The notes under the pieces were generated by a model. That model searched no databases. It had not been told where the DNA came from and saw nothing but the letters and a program-made list of their open reading frames with translations. From NCBI GenBank assembly GCA_030697365.1, contig JAUYQH010000180.1, positions 1 to 60,689 of the forward strand: a stretch of DNA of 60,689 nucleotides. The letters run 5' to 3'. Source of the DNA: Novosphingobium sp. (GTDB lineage: Bacteria; Pseudomonadota; Alphaproteobacteria; Sphingomonadales; Sphingomonadaceae). This document shows, piece by piece, positions 35,780 to 44,919 of the stretch (the stretch's first letter is position 1; every line of letters starts with the position of its first letter). A program made the translations under genes and the position numbers.

Positions 35780-35824
35780 TATGTTTATAAAATTTAATTT
35801 TAACTATTAGAAATACTATTTATC
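35780..35824. promoter_or_regulatory. AT-rich divergent promoter region, permease / module B
   Basis: A run of A/T with TTTATAAAATTTAATTTTAA-like sequence stands out in this GC-rich genome. It lies 82 bp upstream of both divergent start codons (35697 on minus and 35907 on plus). Easily melted AT tracts in such a place usually mark promoters or binding sites of nucleoid proteins. No specific operator was recognised. Confidence 0.45.
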
Positions 35825-35906
35825 GTTGCTGAACCGCCTTGGTGGTTGTCGCGGCGGGGCTTGGCCTGACATAGCGGCCTGCGTTCCAATCAGGCAGGTC
35901 TATCCC

Positions 35907-38429
35907 ATGAAATCGACGGCCCGGGCAGTGGTGATCGGTGGGGGCGTGGTTGGCGTCAGCACGCTCTATCACCTTGCCAAACTCGGCTGGACCGACGCCG
36001 TCCTGCTCGAGCGCAAGGAACTGACCTCGGGTTCGACCTGGCACGCCGCGGGGTTGCTGCCGCTGTTCAACCTCAGCTACTCGGTCGGCAAGCTGCACCA
36101 GTATTCGGTCGGTTTCTATCCCAGCCTTGAAGCGGAAACCGAGCTCAATGTCGGCTTTTCCAGGGTCAGCAACATCCGCCTGGCCACCACCAGGGATCGG
36201 ATGGATGAATATCACTACTACGCCGGAGTGGCCCGCACGATTGGAGTGGATGTCAGCTTCCTGACCGCAGATCAGGTCCGTGAAACCTGGCCGCTGTGCG
36301 ATACCGCCGGCGTGCTCGGCGCGATCCAGCATCCCGAAGACGGCTATATCCAGCCGGCCGATCTGACCCAGGCGCTGGCCAAGGGCGCGCGGCAGCGCGG
36401 CGCGACGATCCATCGCAACACCGCGGTCACTGCGATCACCCAGCTCCCCTCGGGCGAATGGCTGGTTTCGACCGAGTCCAATGGCGTTCGGGGCGAAATC
36501 ACCTGCGAGCACGTGATCTCCTGCTCGGGCAATTTCGCCCGGCAGACCGGCGCGATGGTCGGGCTCGACATCCCGGTGATACCGGTCGAGCATCAGTATA
36601 TTGTCACCGAGCAGCATCCCGCGATCATGGAGCGCAAGCGGCAAGGCCTGCCGGAAATGGGCGTGCTGCGCGAATCCGACGCCTCGTACTACATGCGCGA
36701 AGAAGCCGGTGGCTTGCTGCTTGGCCCCTACGAGCTGGGCGCGCCAGCCTGCTATGTCGATGGCCCGGCGGCGGACAGCGAGTATGAACTGTTCCCCGAC
36801 GCGCTGGACAGGCTCGAGCCCTATATTCTTGCCGCGATGAAACGGGTTCCGGCCTTTGGCGAGGTCGGGATCAAACGCATCTACAACGGTGCGATCGCCT
36901 ACACGCCCGATGGCTCGCCGATCGTCGGGCCGGCCTGGGGCCTCAGGAACTTCTGGCTCAACGAAGGCCACAGCTTCGGGGTGACGGCGGCGGGCGGGGC
37001 GGGCTGGCAGCTCGCCCACTGGATCGTCGATGGTGAGCCGACGATCGACATGATGGGGGTCGATCCGCGCCGCTTCGGTGACTATGCCGGGCGCGGCTAT
37101 CTGATCGAGAAGAACGAGGAAGCCTATGCCAAGGTCTTCACCGTCCACTACCCGGACGAGGAACGCGAGGCCGGCCGCGCGCTGCGCCGCACGCCATGTT
37201 ATGACCGGATGAAGGCAATGGGCGCGGTATTCGGATCGGTGTTCGGCTGGGAGCGCCCCAACTGGTTCGCGCCCACGGATTACGCGCTGAGCGAGGCCGA
37301 ACTGGATCGGCCCGATGTGCTGCTCAATCACAACCACCCCGCGACAGGCGATGGTGCGCCAATCCGCGAGAAATGGTCGTTCCGGCGTTCCAATTACTTC
37401 GAGCATGTCGGCAACGAGTGCCGCCATGTTCATGAGCATGTTGGCCTTCAGGACATGAGCGCCTTCGCCAAATGCGAAATCTCCGGCCCCGGGGCGGAAG
37501 CCTGGCTCGACGGTTTGCTGACCAATGCGGTGCCCAAAAAGGTTGGGCGGGTTTCGCTGTCCTACCTGCTGACCGCCAAAGGCGGGGTCCGCGCCGAATT
37601 TACCGTCTACAAGACCGGGCCGCAGCGGTATTATCTGGTCTCGGCCGGGGCATATGAACGGCACGATCACGATTATTTGCGCAAAGCTCTGCCGCTCGAC
37701 GGTTCGGTTAGTTTTGAACGGCTCACCACCGCAATGGGGGTGCTGGTGCTGGCAGGTCCGCGTTCGCGCGAAGTGTTGGCCAAACTGACCGACACCGACC
37801 TGTCGAACGGAGCCTTCCCTTGGCTGACCGGCCAGCGCATCAGTATCGGCCTCGCCCAGGTCGATGCGCTGCGGGTCAATTTCATCGGCGAGCTGGGCTG
37901 GGAGATCCACCATCCGATCGAGATGCAGAACTACATCTTCGACCTCCTCATGGAAGCAGGCGCCGAGTTCGGGATCAGGCCCTTCGGCATCCGGGCGATG
38001 GATTCGATGCGGCTGGAAAAGGGTTACAAGCTCATCCCGCGCGAACTTTCGATCGAATACTCCGCGTTCGAAAGCGGGCTGGACCGCTTCATCAACCTCA
38101 AGAAGCCAGGGTTTAATGGCAAGGACGCGTTGCTGGTTTGGCGCAACGAGGGCTTGGCCAACACGATGGTTACGCTGGAAGTTCACGGGGTCAGCGATGC
38201 CGATGCGCGCGGCTCCGAACCGATATATCGCGGCGATGCGCTGGTCGGGCGCGCCACTTCCGGCGGCTATGGCTGGCGCTGCGGCAAGAGCCTCGCGCTG
38301 GCGATGATCCAGCCCGATCTTGCGGAGCCGCGGGCCGCGTTCGAGATCGTCATCCTGGGCAGACGCCACAAGGCGACGATCATCGCGGATTCGCCGTTCG
38401 ATCCCGACAATGCCGCGTTGAGGAGCTAG
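35907..38429 (+). CDS. DMGDH-like FAD/GcvT demethylating dehydrogenase 3 (module B)
   Basis: An 840-residue protein of the dimethylglycine dehydrogenase family. The FAD domain begins AVVIGGGVVGVSTLYHL. His46 in STWHAAGL is the covalent-FAD position. The C-terminal folate-binding GcvT half has DMSAFAKCEISGPGAEAWLDG, AGPRSREVLAKL and NFIGELGWEIHHP. A longer inter-domain segment than in the two module A copies accounts for the extra length. It should oxidise a tertiary methylamine (for example dimethylglycine) and pass the methyl carbon to THF. It is the first gene of module B, 4 bp before its Rieske partner. Confidence 0.9.
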   Translation: MKSTARAVVIGGGVVGVSTLYHLAKLGWTDAVLLERKELTSGSTWHAAGLLPLFNLSYSVGKLHQYSVGFYPSLEAETELNVGFSRVSNIRLATTRDRMDEYHYYAGVARTIGVDVSFLTADQVRETWPLCDTAGVLGAIQHPEDGYIQPADLTQALAKGARQRGATIHRNTAVTAITQLPSGEWLVSTESNGVRGEITCEHVISCSGNFARQTGAMVGLDIPVIPVEHQYIVTEQHPAIMERKRQGLPEMGVLRESDASYYMREEAGGLLLGPYELGAPACYVDGPAADSEYELFPDALDRLEPYILAAMKRVPAFGEVGIKRIYNGAIAYTPDGSPIVGPAWGLRNFWLNEGHSFGVTAAGGAGWQLAHWIVDGEPTIDMMGVDPRRFGDYAGRGYLIEKNEEAYAKVFTVHYPDEEREAGRALRRTPCYDRMKAMGAVFGSVFGWERPNWFAPTDYALSEAELDRPDVLLNHNHPATGDGAPIREKWSFRRSNYFEHVGNECRHVHEHVGLQDMSAFAKCEISGPGAEAWLDGLLTNAVPKKVGRVSLSYLLTAKGGVRAEFTVYKTGPQRYYLVSAGAYERHDHDYLRKALPLDGSVSFERLTTAMGVLVLAGPRSREVLAKLTDTDLSNGAFPWLTGQRISIGLAQVDALRVNFIGELGWEIHHPIEMQNYIFDLLMEAGAEFGIRPFGIRAMDSMRLEKGYKLIPRELSIEYSAFESGLDRFINLKKPGFNGKDALLVWRNEGLANTMVTLEVHGVSDADARGSEPIYRGDALVGRATSGGYGWRCGKSLALAMIQPDLAEPRAAFEIVILGRRHKATIIADSPFDPDNAALRS

Positions 38430-38433
38430 ACCG

Positions 38434-39684
38434 ATGTCCCGCTTCGAACCCGTCTCGGGCTGGCTGCAACAGGACCGCAAGGGCCATACCCTGCCGCAGG
38501 GGCTTTATGTCAGCGAAGAAGCGTTTCACTTCGATGCCGAGGTGATGCTCAAGTCGGTCTGGCTCTACGCCTGCACCGTTGCGCACGTGAAAAGCCCGGG
38601 CGACTTTTTCGTGTTCGAGATGGGCAGCAACTCGATCATTGTCGTGCGCGGCAAGGACTACGAGGTTCGCGCCTTCTGGAACAGCTGCCGCCACCGCGGC
38701 TCGAAGATCTGTCTCGAACAGCGCGGGCGGGCGGCGCGGCTGACGTGTCCGTATCATCAGTGGACTTATGGCCTCGATGGTGCCCTGCTGGCGGCACGCA
38801 GCATGACAGAGGATTTCGACAAGCGGGACCACGGCCTTTCGCCCGTCGCACTGGAAAACATCGGCGGGCTGATCTTCATCTGCATGGGCGACAATCCCCC
38901 GCCGATCGACCGGGTCAGGGCCGATATCGCCGAACAGATCGCGGTCTATGATCTGGCGAAGCTCAAGGTCGCGGTGCAGGACAATCTGATCGAGGACGCC
39001 AACTGGAAGCTGGTGATGGAAAACAATCGCGAGTGTTATCACTGCGATGCGGGCCATCCCGAACTGATCGGCGTGCTTGGCACTTACGGCTTCGGCAAAG
39101 GCCTGCCCGACGATGGCGTGGACGATGTCGTCGATGACAGCGCCTACGATGCTCTGGTAGCGGCCAAGCGCGAGGAATGGCGGGGGCTTGGGATCGATCG
39201 CGATCTGATCGAGTTTCCCGAGGGCTGGTGGCACCGGGTGGCGCGGCTCGCGCTGGCCAATGGCGCGGTGACCCAGTCGATCGACGGCAAGTTGGCCTGC
39301 CAGAAACTGATCGGGCCGTTTACCCAGCCGGAAACCTCCAGCCTCTCGGTCTGGACCCAGCCCAACAGCTGGCACCATTTCTGCTGCGATCACGTGGTGA
39401 CTTTCTCGCTCACCCCGCTGGCGGCGGACAAGACGCTGCTGCGGACCAGTTGGCTCGTGCACGAGGATGCGGTCGAAGGGGTGGACTATGACCCCGATCA
39501 CCTCGCCGCCTTGTGGCGCACGACCAACCGGCAGGACTGCCATTTTTCCAGCATCAACCATCAGGGGATTGCCAGTGACGGCTACCGGCCGGGGCCTTAC
39601 GCGGTGGAAGAGAAACTGGTCGAAGATTTCAAGGATTTCTACGTCGACCGCGCGAAAGCAGCGCTGGAGCAAGCTTCGGCATGA
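38434..39684 (+). CDS. Rieske oxygenase alpha subunit 2, glycine-betaine (GbcA)-like (module B)
   Basis: A 416-residue Rieske oxygenase. The cluster ligands are Cys85, His87 (SCRHRG), Cys105 and His108 (CPYHQW). The iron site is Glu200, His203 and His208 in ENNRECYHCDAGHPE, again with Glu in place of the bridging Asp. The pattern resembles glycine betaine demethylases of the GbcA type. With the BCCT transporter and sarcosine oxidase of the same operon it gives a complete route: betaine in, Rieske to dimethylglycine, DMGDH to sarcosine, SoxBDAG to glycine. The substrate assignment is inference but well supported by context. Confidence 0.88.
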   Translation: MSRFEPVSGWLQQDRKGHTLPQGLYVSEEAFHFDAEVMLKSVWLYACTVAHVKSPGDFFVFEMGSNSIIVVRGKDYEVRAFWNSCRHRGSKICLEQRGRAARLTCPYHQWTYGLDGALLAARSMTEDFDKRDHGLSPVALENIGGLIFICMGDNPPPIDRVRADIAEQIAVYDLAKLKVAVQDNLIEDANWKLVMENNRECYHCDAGHPELIGVLGTYGFGKGLPDDGVDDVVDDSAYDALVAAKREEWRGLGIDRDLIEFPEGWWHRVARLALANGAVTQSIDGKLACQKLIGPFTQPETSSLSVWTQPNSWHHFCCDHVVTFSLTPLAADKTLLRTSWLVHEDAVEGVDYDPDHLAALWRTTNRQDCHFSSINHQGIASDGYRPGPYAVEEKLVEDFKDFYVDRAKAALEQASA

Positions 39685-40025
39685 ATATCGGACTTGGCCT
39701 GCCCGACGCCGGAACCACGGTGGTTCGCGCCAGCGGCTGGACTGCGGGCGAACGACCCGGTGAACTGGTGCGTCCGCTCATAGAGGACTCCTCCGGCTTT
39801 CGGACGATGTTGATGCAGATCCTGCCCGGCCCTCTGGGCGAGGCCCATGCGCATGACACAATCGAGCAGATCTATGTGATGGAAGGCGATTTCTTTGACG
39901 AGGACGCGAGCTACCAGGCGGGCGATTTCGTGCTGCGGATGCCCGGCACGATGCATCGCGCGGGAAGCAAGGGCGGGGCGACGCTGCTGGTCAGCTATGC
40001 GCCGCTGGCCGGCGACCGCGAATGA
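39681..40025 (+). CDS. Small cupin-domain protein
   Basis: A 114-residue single-domain cupin. The probable metal ligands are His56, His58, Glu62 (AHAHDTIEQIYVMEG) and His92 (PGTMHRAG), the usual two-motif pattern. It resembles ChrR-like cupins, which bind zinc or iron, sense or act on small molecules, or protect metal enzymes. It overlaps the Rieske gene before it and soxB after it by 4 nt each, so it is made in step with the demethylases. A role in formaldehyde handling, product release or regulation is possible; none can be chosen. Confidence 0.8.
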   Translation: MNIGLGLPDAGTTVVRASGWTAGERPGELVRPLIEDSSGFRTMLMQILPGPLGEAHAHDTIEQIYVMEGDFFDEDASYQAGDFVLRMPGTMHRAGSKGGATLLVSYAPLAGDRE

Positions 40026-41275
40026 CCCGGTTCAGCGCCTTCAGCCTGTTCGCCAAGGCGCTGGGCGGCCACCAGGGCTGGCCCGAGCAATGGCCCGATG
40101 CGGCGCCCAGGCCGGCCTATGACGCGATCATCGTCGGCGGCGGCGGGCACGGGCTGGGAGCCGCCTATTACCTCGCCAAGAAATACGGCATCACCAATGT
40201 CGCGGTGATCGAGAAGGGCTGGCTGGGCGGCGGCAACACCGGGCGCAACACCACGATCATCCGCTCCAACTATCTCTACGATGAAAGCGCGCACCTTTAC
40301 GATCACGCGCTCAAGCTGTGGGACGGTCTGAGCCAGGAGCTGAATTACAACACCATGTACTCCAAGCGTGGGGTGATGATGCTCGCGCACAATGTCCACG
40401 ATATCCAAAGCTTCAAGCGCCACATCCATGCCAATCGGCTGAACGGCGTCGATAACGAATGGCTGAGCGCGGAGGAGGCCAAGGCTTATTGCCCGCCGCT
40501 CAATATTGCGCCCGATGCGCGCTATCCGGTGCTGGGCGCGGCCCTGCAGCGGCGCGGGGGGACGGCGCGGCACGATACGGTGGCCTGGGGTTATGCCCGC
40601 GCAGCCGCCGCTTTGGGCGTCGATATCATCCAGAACTGCGCGGTAACCGGCATTCGCCGGGGGGCTGATGGCGCGGTCGAGGGTGTCGAAACGACCCGCG
40701 GTTTCATCGCCTCGAAGCGGATCGGGGTTTCGGCGGCGGGCCATTCATCGGTGATCATGAAGATGGCGGGGCTCGATTTCCCGCTGGAGAGCTATCCGTT
40801 GCAGGCGCTGGTTTCCGAACCGGTCAAGCCGGTTTTCCCGTGCGTGGTCATGTCCAACACGGTCCACGCCTATATGAGCCAATCGGACAAGGGTGAGTTG
40901 GTGATCGGCGCGGGGACAGACCAATACGTCAGCTATTCGCAGCGCGGTGCGCTCCACATCGTCGAGCATACGCTGGCCGCGATCTGCGAGATTTTTCCTA
41001 TCTTCCGGCGGATGCGGATGCTGCGCAGCTGGGGTGGGATCGTCGATGTCACCCCCGATCGCTCGCCAATTCTGGGCAAGACCCCGGTCAAGGGACTTTA
41101 CGTGAATTGCGGCTGGGGCACCGGGGGGTTCAAGGCCACTCCGGGCGCTGGCGATCTGCTCGCTTATACGATGGCCAAGGATGAGCCACATCCGATCAAC
41201 GCGCCTTTCAATCTCGACCGGTTCCGCACCGGACGGTTGATCGACGAGGCTGCAGCCGCTGCGGTGGCGCACTGA
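40022..41275 (+). CDS. soxB: Sarcosine oxidase beta subunit, copy 1 (module B)
   Basis: A 417-residue beta subunit of heterotetrameric sarcosine oxidase, which oxidises sarcosine to glycine at a non-covalent FAD. Residues 34-60 are the FAD Rossmann site (DAIIVGGGGHGLGAAYYLAKKYG). His184 in QRRGGTARHDTVAWG matches the histidine that carries covalent FMN in characterised enzymes. The NTGRNTTIIRSNY segment is typical. It is translationally coupled to the cupin gene and 1 bp ahead of soxD. Confidence 0.95.
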   Translation: MTRFSAFSLFAKALGGHQGWPEQWPDAAPRPAYDAIIVGGGGHGLGAAYYLAKKYGITNVAVIEKGWLGGGNTGRNTTIIRSNYLYDESAHLYDHALKLWDGLSQELNYNTMYSKRGVMMLAHNVHDIQSFKRHIHANRLNGVDNEWLSAEEAKAYCPPLNIAPDARYPVLGAALQRRGGTARHDTVAWGYARAAAALGVDIIQNCAVTGIRRGADGAVEGVETTRGFIASKRIGVSAAGHSSVIMKMAGLDFPLESYPLQALVSEPVKPVFPCVVMSNTVHAYMSQSDKGELVIGAGTDQYVSYSQRGALHIVEHTLAAICEIFPIFRRMRMLRSWGGIVDVTPDRSPILGKTPVKGLYVNCGWGTGGFKATPGAGDLLAYTMAKDEPHPINAPFNLDRFRTGRLIDEAAAAAVAH

Positions 41276-41276
41276 A

Positions 41277-41549
41277 ATGCTGCTGATCCACTGCCCCTAC
41301 TGCGACGAGCAGCGCGCCGAGCTTGAATTCGCCTATGCCGGCGAGGCCCATATCGCACGACCCGACGATCCGGCGGCGATGAGCGACGAGGATTGGCAAT
41401 ATTACCTGTTCGTTCGCGCCAATCCGCGGGGACGGCACCATGAACGCTGGCGGCATACCCACGGCTGCGGGCGTTTTTTCAACGCAGTGCGCGATACGCT
41501 GAGCGACAAGTTCGAAGTGACCTACAAGGCCGGAGAACCGCGGCGATGA
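41277..41549 (+). CDS. soxD: Sarcosine oxidase delta subunit, copy 1 (module B)
   Basis: A 90-residue delta subunit that stabilises the heterotetramer with a bound zinc. The ligands Cys6, Cys9 (IHCPYC), His60 and Cys64 (WRHTHGC) are all present. RANPRGRHHERW is the family hallmark. It overlaps soxA by 4 nt. Confidence 0.95.
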   Translation: MLLIHCPYCDEQRAELEFAYAGEAHIARPDDPAAMSDEDWQYYLFVRANPRGRHHERWRHTHGCGRFFNAVRDTLSDKFEVTYKAGEPRR

Positions 41550-44407
41550 GTGGGTTTCGGTTGCCGCAGTGCGGGCGGATCGATCGCAGCCGCCCGGTCA
41601 GTTTCAGCTTCGATGGGACGGTCTATCAGGGCTATGCCGGGGATACGCTGGCCTCGGCGCTGTTGGCGAATGGCGTTATGCTGCTGGGCCGTTCGTTCAA
41701 GTACCACCGCCCGCGCGGGGTTTTGGGGGCGGGCAGCGAAGAGCCCAACGCATTGGTATCGGTCACCCGCGGGCCGGGGCGGTTCACCCCCAATCTGCGC
41801 GCCACCGGGGTCGAGATTTACGGTGGCCTCACGGCCTCCAGCCAGAACCGCTGGCCCTCGCTCAAGACCGATCTGGGCGCTATCAACGACCGGCTGGGGA
41901 TGTTCCTGCCCGCCGGCTTCTACAACAAGACCTTCATGTGGCCGCGCTCGTTCTGGGAGCGACTCTATGAACCCGCGATCCGCCGGATGGCCGGGCTGGG
42001 CGAAGCGCCGACCGAGATCGATCCCGATCACTATGGTGCGACTTATGCCCATTGCGATCTGCTGATCGTCGGCGCTGGCCCCGCCGGGATCGATGCCGCG
42101 CTCGAAGCCAGCGCCACCTCCAAACGCGTGATCCTGATCGACGAACAGGATGAGCCGGGCGGCGGCGCGCTGGCCGATCCGGCGCTGTGGCCTTGGCTTG
42201 AGGAAAGCCTCAAGGATCTGGCCGCCGCGCCCAACATCACCGTGCTCAGCCGGACCACCGCGTTCGGCTATTATCACGACAACTTTATCGGCGCGGTCGA
42301 ACGCCTGACCGATCATCTCCCGCACCCCGCAGCGGGGCTGCGCGAAAAGCTGTGGCGGATCCGCGCAGGCGAAGTGATCCTGGCGCAAGGCGCGATCGAA
42401 CGTCCGCTGGTGTTTGCCGGCAACGATGTGCCGGGCGTGATGCTCGCTTCGGCGGCGCGGACCTTCCTTCATCGCTACGGCGTGGCGGTGGGCAAGCGTG
42501 TGGCGCTGATGGCGGCGCATGACAGCGGCTGGCTCGATATCTTCGCGCTGGCCCGCGCCGGGGTCGCTGTGGCGGGGATTATCGACGTGCGCGAATCCGT
42601 GGCTGCACCGTTGCTGACTGAGGCTGAGCAATTGGGGCTTACGATCCATCTGGGCCACAGCGTGATCGATGTTCATGGGCGGCTTGCGGTCAAGGGCGTG
42701 ACAATCGCCCGCAACAACGGCGCGGCTGCGGCGCGGCTTGCCTGCGATGCGCTGCTGATGGCAGGCGGCTGGACGCCCTCGGTCCATCTATGGTCGCACA
42801 GCAAGGGCAGCCTCGCCTGGCGCGATGAACTGGGGGCCTATGTGCCCGATCGCGCGAACGAGCAGACCCGGTGCGTCGGGGCCTGTTCGGGCAAATGGAA
42901 CTTCGGCAGCGGGCTGGTGCTCGATGCCCTGCCAACCCCGCGCGATCCGGCCCGGATCAAGGCGTTCGTCGATTTCCAAAACGATGTGACCGCTCGGGAC
43001 ATCCGCCTTGCCGTGCGCGAAGGCTTCAAGTCGATCGAGCATATCAAGCGTTATACCACCACCGGCATGGCGACCGATCAGGGCAAGACCTCCAACCTCA
43101 ACGGCCTCCAGATCGCGTCAACGGCGCTGGGGCTTCCGGTGGTCGATATCGGCCTGACGACGTTCCGCCCGCCCTATACGCCGCAAACCTTCGGCGCGCT
43201 GGCGGGGCACGCCAAGGACGCGCTGTTCCAGCCGACCCGGAAAACCACTATCGATGGCTGGGCGGAGGAAAACGGCGCGGTGTTCGAACTGGTCGCGCAG
43301 TGGCGGCGGGCGCGCTACTTTCCCAAGGCGGGCGAAGACATGCACGCGGCGGTCAATCGGGAATGTCGTGCGGTGCGCGCATCGGTCGGCATTTTCGATG
43401 CCTCGACATTGGGCAAGATCGAGGTTGTCGGACCCGACGCGGCCGAATTCCTCAACCGCATGTACACCAACCCTTGGAAGGCGCTGGAGCCGGGACGGTG
43501 CCGCTATGGCCTGCTGCTCAAGGAAGACGGGTTCATCACCGACGATGGCGTTTCCGCGCGGCTTGCGCCGGACCGGTTCCACCTGACCACGACCACCGGC
43601 GGCGCGGCGCGGGTGCTCAATATGATGGAGGATTACCTCCAGACCGAATGGCCCGATCTCAACGTCTGGCTGACCAGCACCACCGAACAATGGGCGGTGA
43701 TCGCGCTACAGGGGCCGCTGGCACGCAAACTGCTGGAGCCGCTCGTTTCGGGCATCGACCTGTCGGAACAAGCCTTCCCGCATATGGCGATCCGCGAAGG
43801 AACTATCTGCGGTGTCCCGACCCGGTTGTTCCGGGTGAGCTTTACCGGCGAGCTGGGTTTCGAGATCAATGTGCCCGCCGCCTATGGCCGCGCGCTGTGG
43901 GAACGGCTGATGGCAGACGGGGCGGCGTATGACATTACGCCCTATGGCACCGAGACGATGCACGTGCTGCGCGCCGAAAAGGGCTTCATCATCGTCGGGC
44001 AGGATACCGACGGCACGGTGACGCCCTACGACGCCGGACTCGACTGGGCGGTGGGCAAGAAGAAGCCCGATTTCGTCGGCAAACGCTCGCTCGCCCGGCC
44101 CGATATCGCCGCCGCCGGGCGCAAGCAGCTGGTCGGGCTGTTGACCGACGATCCGGCCGATGTGCTCGAAGAAGGCGCGCAGATCGTCGCCGATCCGGCG
44201 CAAGCGATCCCCATGACGATGCTGGGCCATGTCACTTCGTCGTACTGGAGCGAGACGCTGGGGCGCTCGATCGCCTTTGCGCTGGTCGCGGGCGGGCAGG
44301 GCAGGCTGGGCGAGACGCTGCATATTCCAATGCCGGACAAGGTAGTGACCGCCAAAGTCAGCGGGATGGTGTTTTATGATCCGGCAGGAGCGCGGCTCAA
44401 TGTCTGA
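41546..44407 (+). CDS. soxA: Sarcosine oxidase alpha subunit, copy 1 (module B)
   Basis: A 953-residue alpha subunit. Residues 1-100 are a ferredoxin-like fold without cluster cysteines (GDTLASALLANGVMLLGRSFKYHRPRG). A dinucleotide-binding region follows (CDLLIVGAGPAGIDAALEA near residue 170). The last ~380 residues are a GcvT-like domain that receives the methyl carbon on THF (DASTLGKIEVVGPDAAEFLNR, SFTGELGFEINVP). The family makes glycine, H2O2 and 5,10-methylene-THF from sarcosine. Length is normal. It overlaps soxG by 8 nt. Confidence 0.95.
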   Translation: MSGFRLPQCGRIDRSRPVSFSFDGTVYQGYAGDTLASALLANGVMLLGRSFKYHRPRGVLGAGSEEPNALVSVTRGPGRFTPNLRATGVEIYGGLTASSQNRWPSLKTDLGAINDRLGMFLPAGFYNKTFMWPRSFWERLYEPAIRRMAGLGEAPTEIDPDHYGATYAHCDLLIVGAGPAGIDAALEASATSKRVILIDEQDEPGGGALADPALWPWLEESLKDLAAAPNITVLSRTTAFGYYHDNFIGAVERLTDHLPHPAAGLREKLWRIRAGEVILAQGAIERPLVFAGNDVPGVMLASAARTFLHRYGVAVGKRVALMAAHDSGWLDIFALARAGVAVAGIIDVRESVAAPLLTEAEQLGLTIHLGHSVIDVHGRLAVKGVTIARNNGAAAARLACDALLMAGGWTPSVHLWSHSKGSLAWRDELGAYVPDRANEQTRCVGACSGKWNFGSGLVLDALPTPRDPARIKAFVDFQNDVTARDIRLAVREGFKSIEHIKRYTTTGMATDQGKTSNLNGLQIASTALGLPVVDIGLTTFRPPYTPQTFGALAGHAKDALFQPTRKTTIDGWAEENGAVFELVAQWRRARYFPKAGEDMHAAVNRECRAVRASVGIFDASTLGKIEVVGPDAAEFLNRMYTNPWKALEPGRCRYGLLLKEDGFITDDGVSARLAPDRFHLTTTTGGAARVLNMMEDYLQTEWPDLNVWLTSTTEQWAVIALQGPLARKLLEPLVSGIDLSEQAFPHMAIREGTICGVPTRLFRVSFTGELGFEINVPAAYGRALWERLMADGAAYDITPYGTETMHVLRAEKGFIIVGQDTDGTVTPYDAGLDWAVGKKKPDFVGKRSLARPDIAAAGRKQLVGLLTDDPADVLEEGAQIVADPAQAIPMTMLGHVTSSYWSETLGRSIAFALVAGGQGRLGETLHIPMPDKVVTAKVSGMVFYDPAGARLNV

Positions 44408-44912
44408 CAGCCTGACCCGCGCGGAGCCGGTGTCATCCGAGCCTTTCGCAGCACAAGGGGTGACGATCACCCTGGCTCCGCCGATGGCTCGGCTTTCGCT
44501 CCGCGCCCGCGATCGCGCGACTCTCGAGGACTTGTTGGGCCGCAAGCTGCCCGCGAAGATCGGCGCAACCGCTGGCGAAATCGCCTGCCTCGGTCCCGAC
44601 GAGTGGCTGCTGCGCAGCGCGCAAGGCGCGGCGATACCGCTGGGCGAGGGCTTGCCGCTGGCGGTGACCGAAATCAGCGAGCGTGCTGTCTGCCTGATCG
44701 TCGAAGGCCCGCGCGCGGCTGAAGTGCTGATGGCGGGATGCCCCCTCGATCTGGAACTGTTCGCCAGTGGCCGCGCAACACGGACCATCTTCGAAACGGT
44801 CGAGATCATCCTCATCCGCAGCGGCGAGAACCGCTTCGAGGTCGAAGTATGGCGCAGCTTTGCGCCTTGGCTGCAACTGGCATTGACGACCGCAGCGGCA
44901 CAGCTGCGATAG
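44400..44912 (+). CDS. soxG: Sarcosine oxidase gamma subunit, copy 1 (module B)
   Basis: A 170-residue gamma subunit, the least conserved part of the tetramer. It has the folate-domain-like pattern (LGPDEWLLRS, then ISERAVCLIVEGPRAAEVLMAGCPLDLE, and C-terminal ETVEIILIRSGENRFEVEVWRSFAPWL). The ATG at 44400 overlaps the soxA stop, and the assignment rests on both sequence and position. The BCCT transporter gene starts 7 bp after it, preceded by AGGGGGA. Confidence 0.9.
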   Translation: MSDSLTRAEPVSSEPFAAQGVTITLAPPMARLSLRARDRATLEDLLGRKLPAKIGATAGEIACLGPDEWLLRSAQGAAIPLGEGLPLAVTEISERAVCLIVEGPRAAEVLMAGCPLDLELFASGRATRTIFETVEIILIRSGENRFEVEVWRSFAPWLQLALTTAAAQLR

Positions 44913-44919
44913 GGGGAAT

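Noticed and set aside
35820..38480. 886-codon open frame on the minus strand opposite the module B DMGDH gene
   Set aside because: Long antisense frames are common where GC3 is high. The plus-strand product has complete FAD and GcvT motifs and the antisense product shows none.
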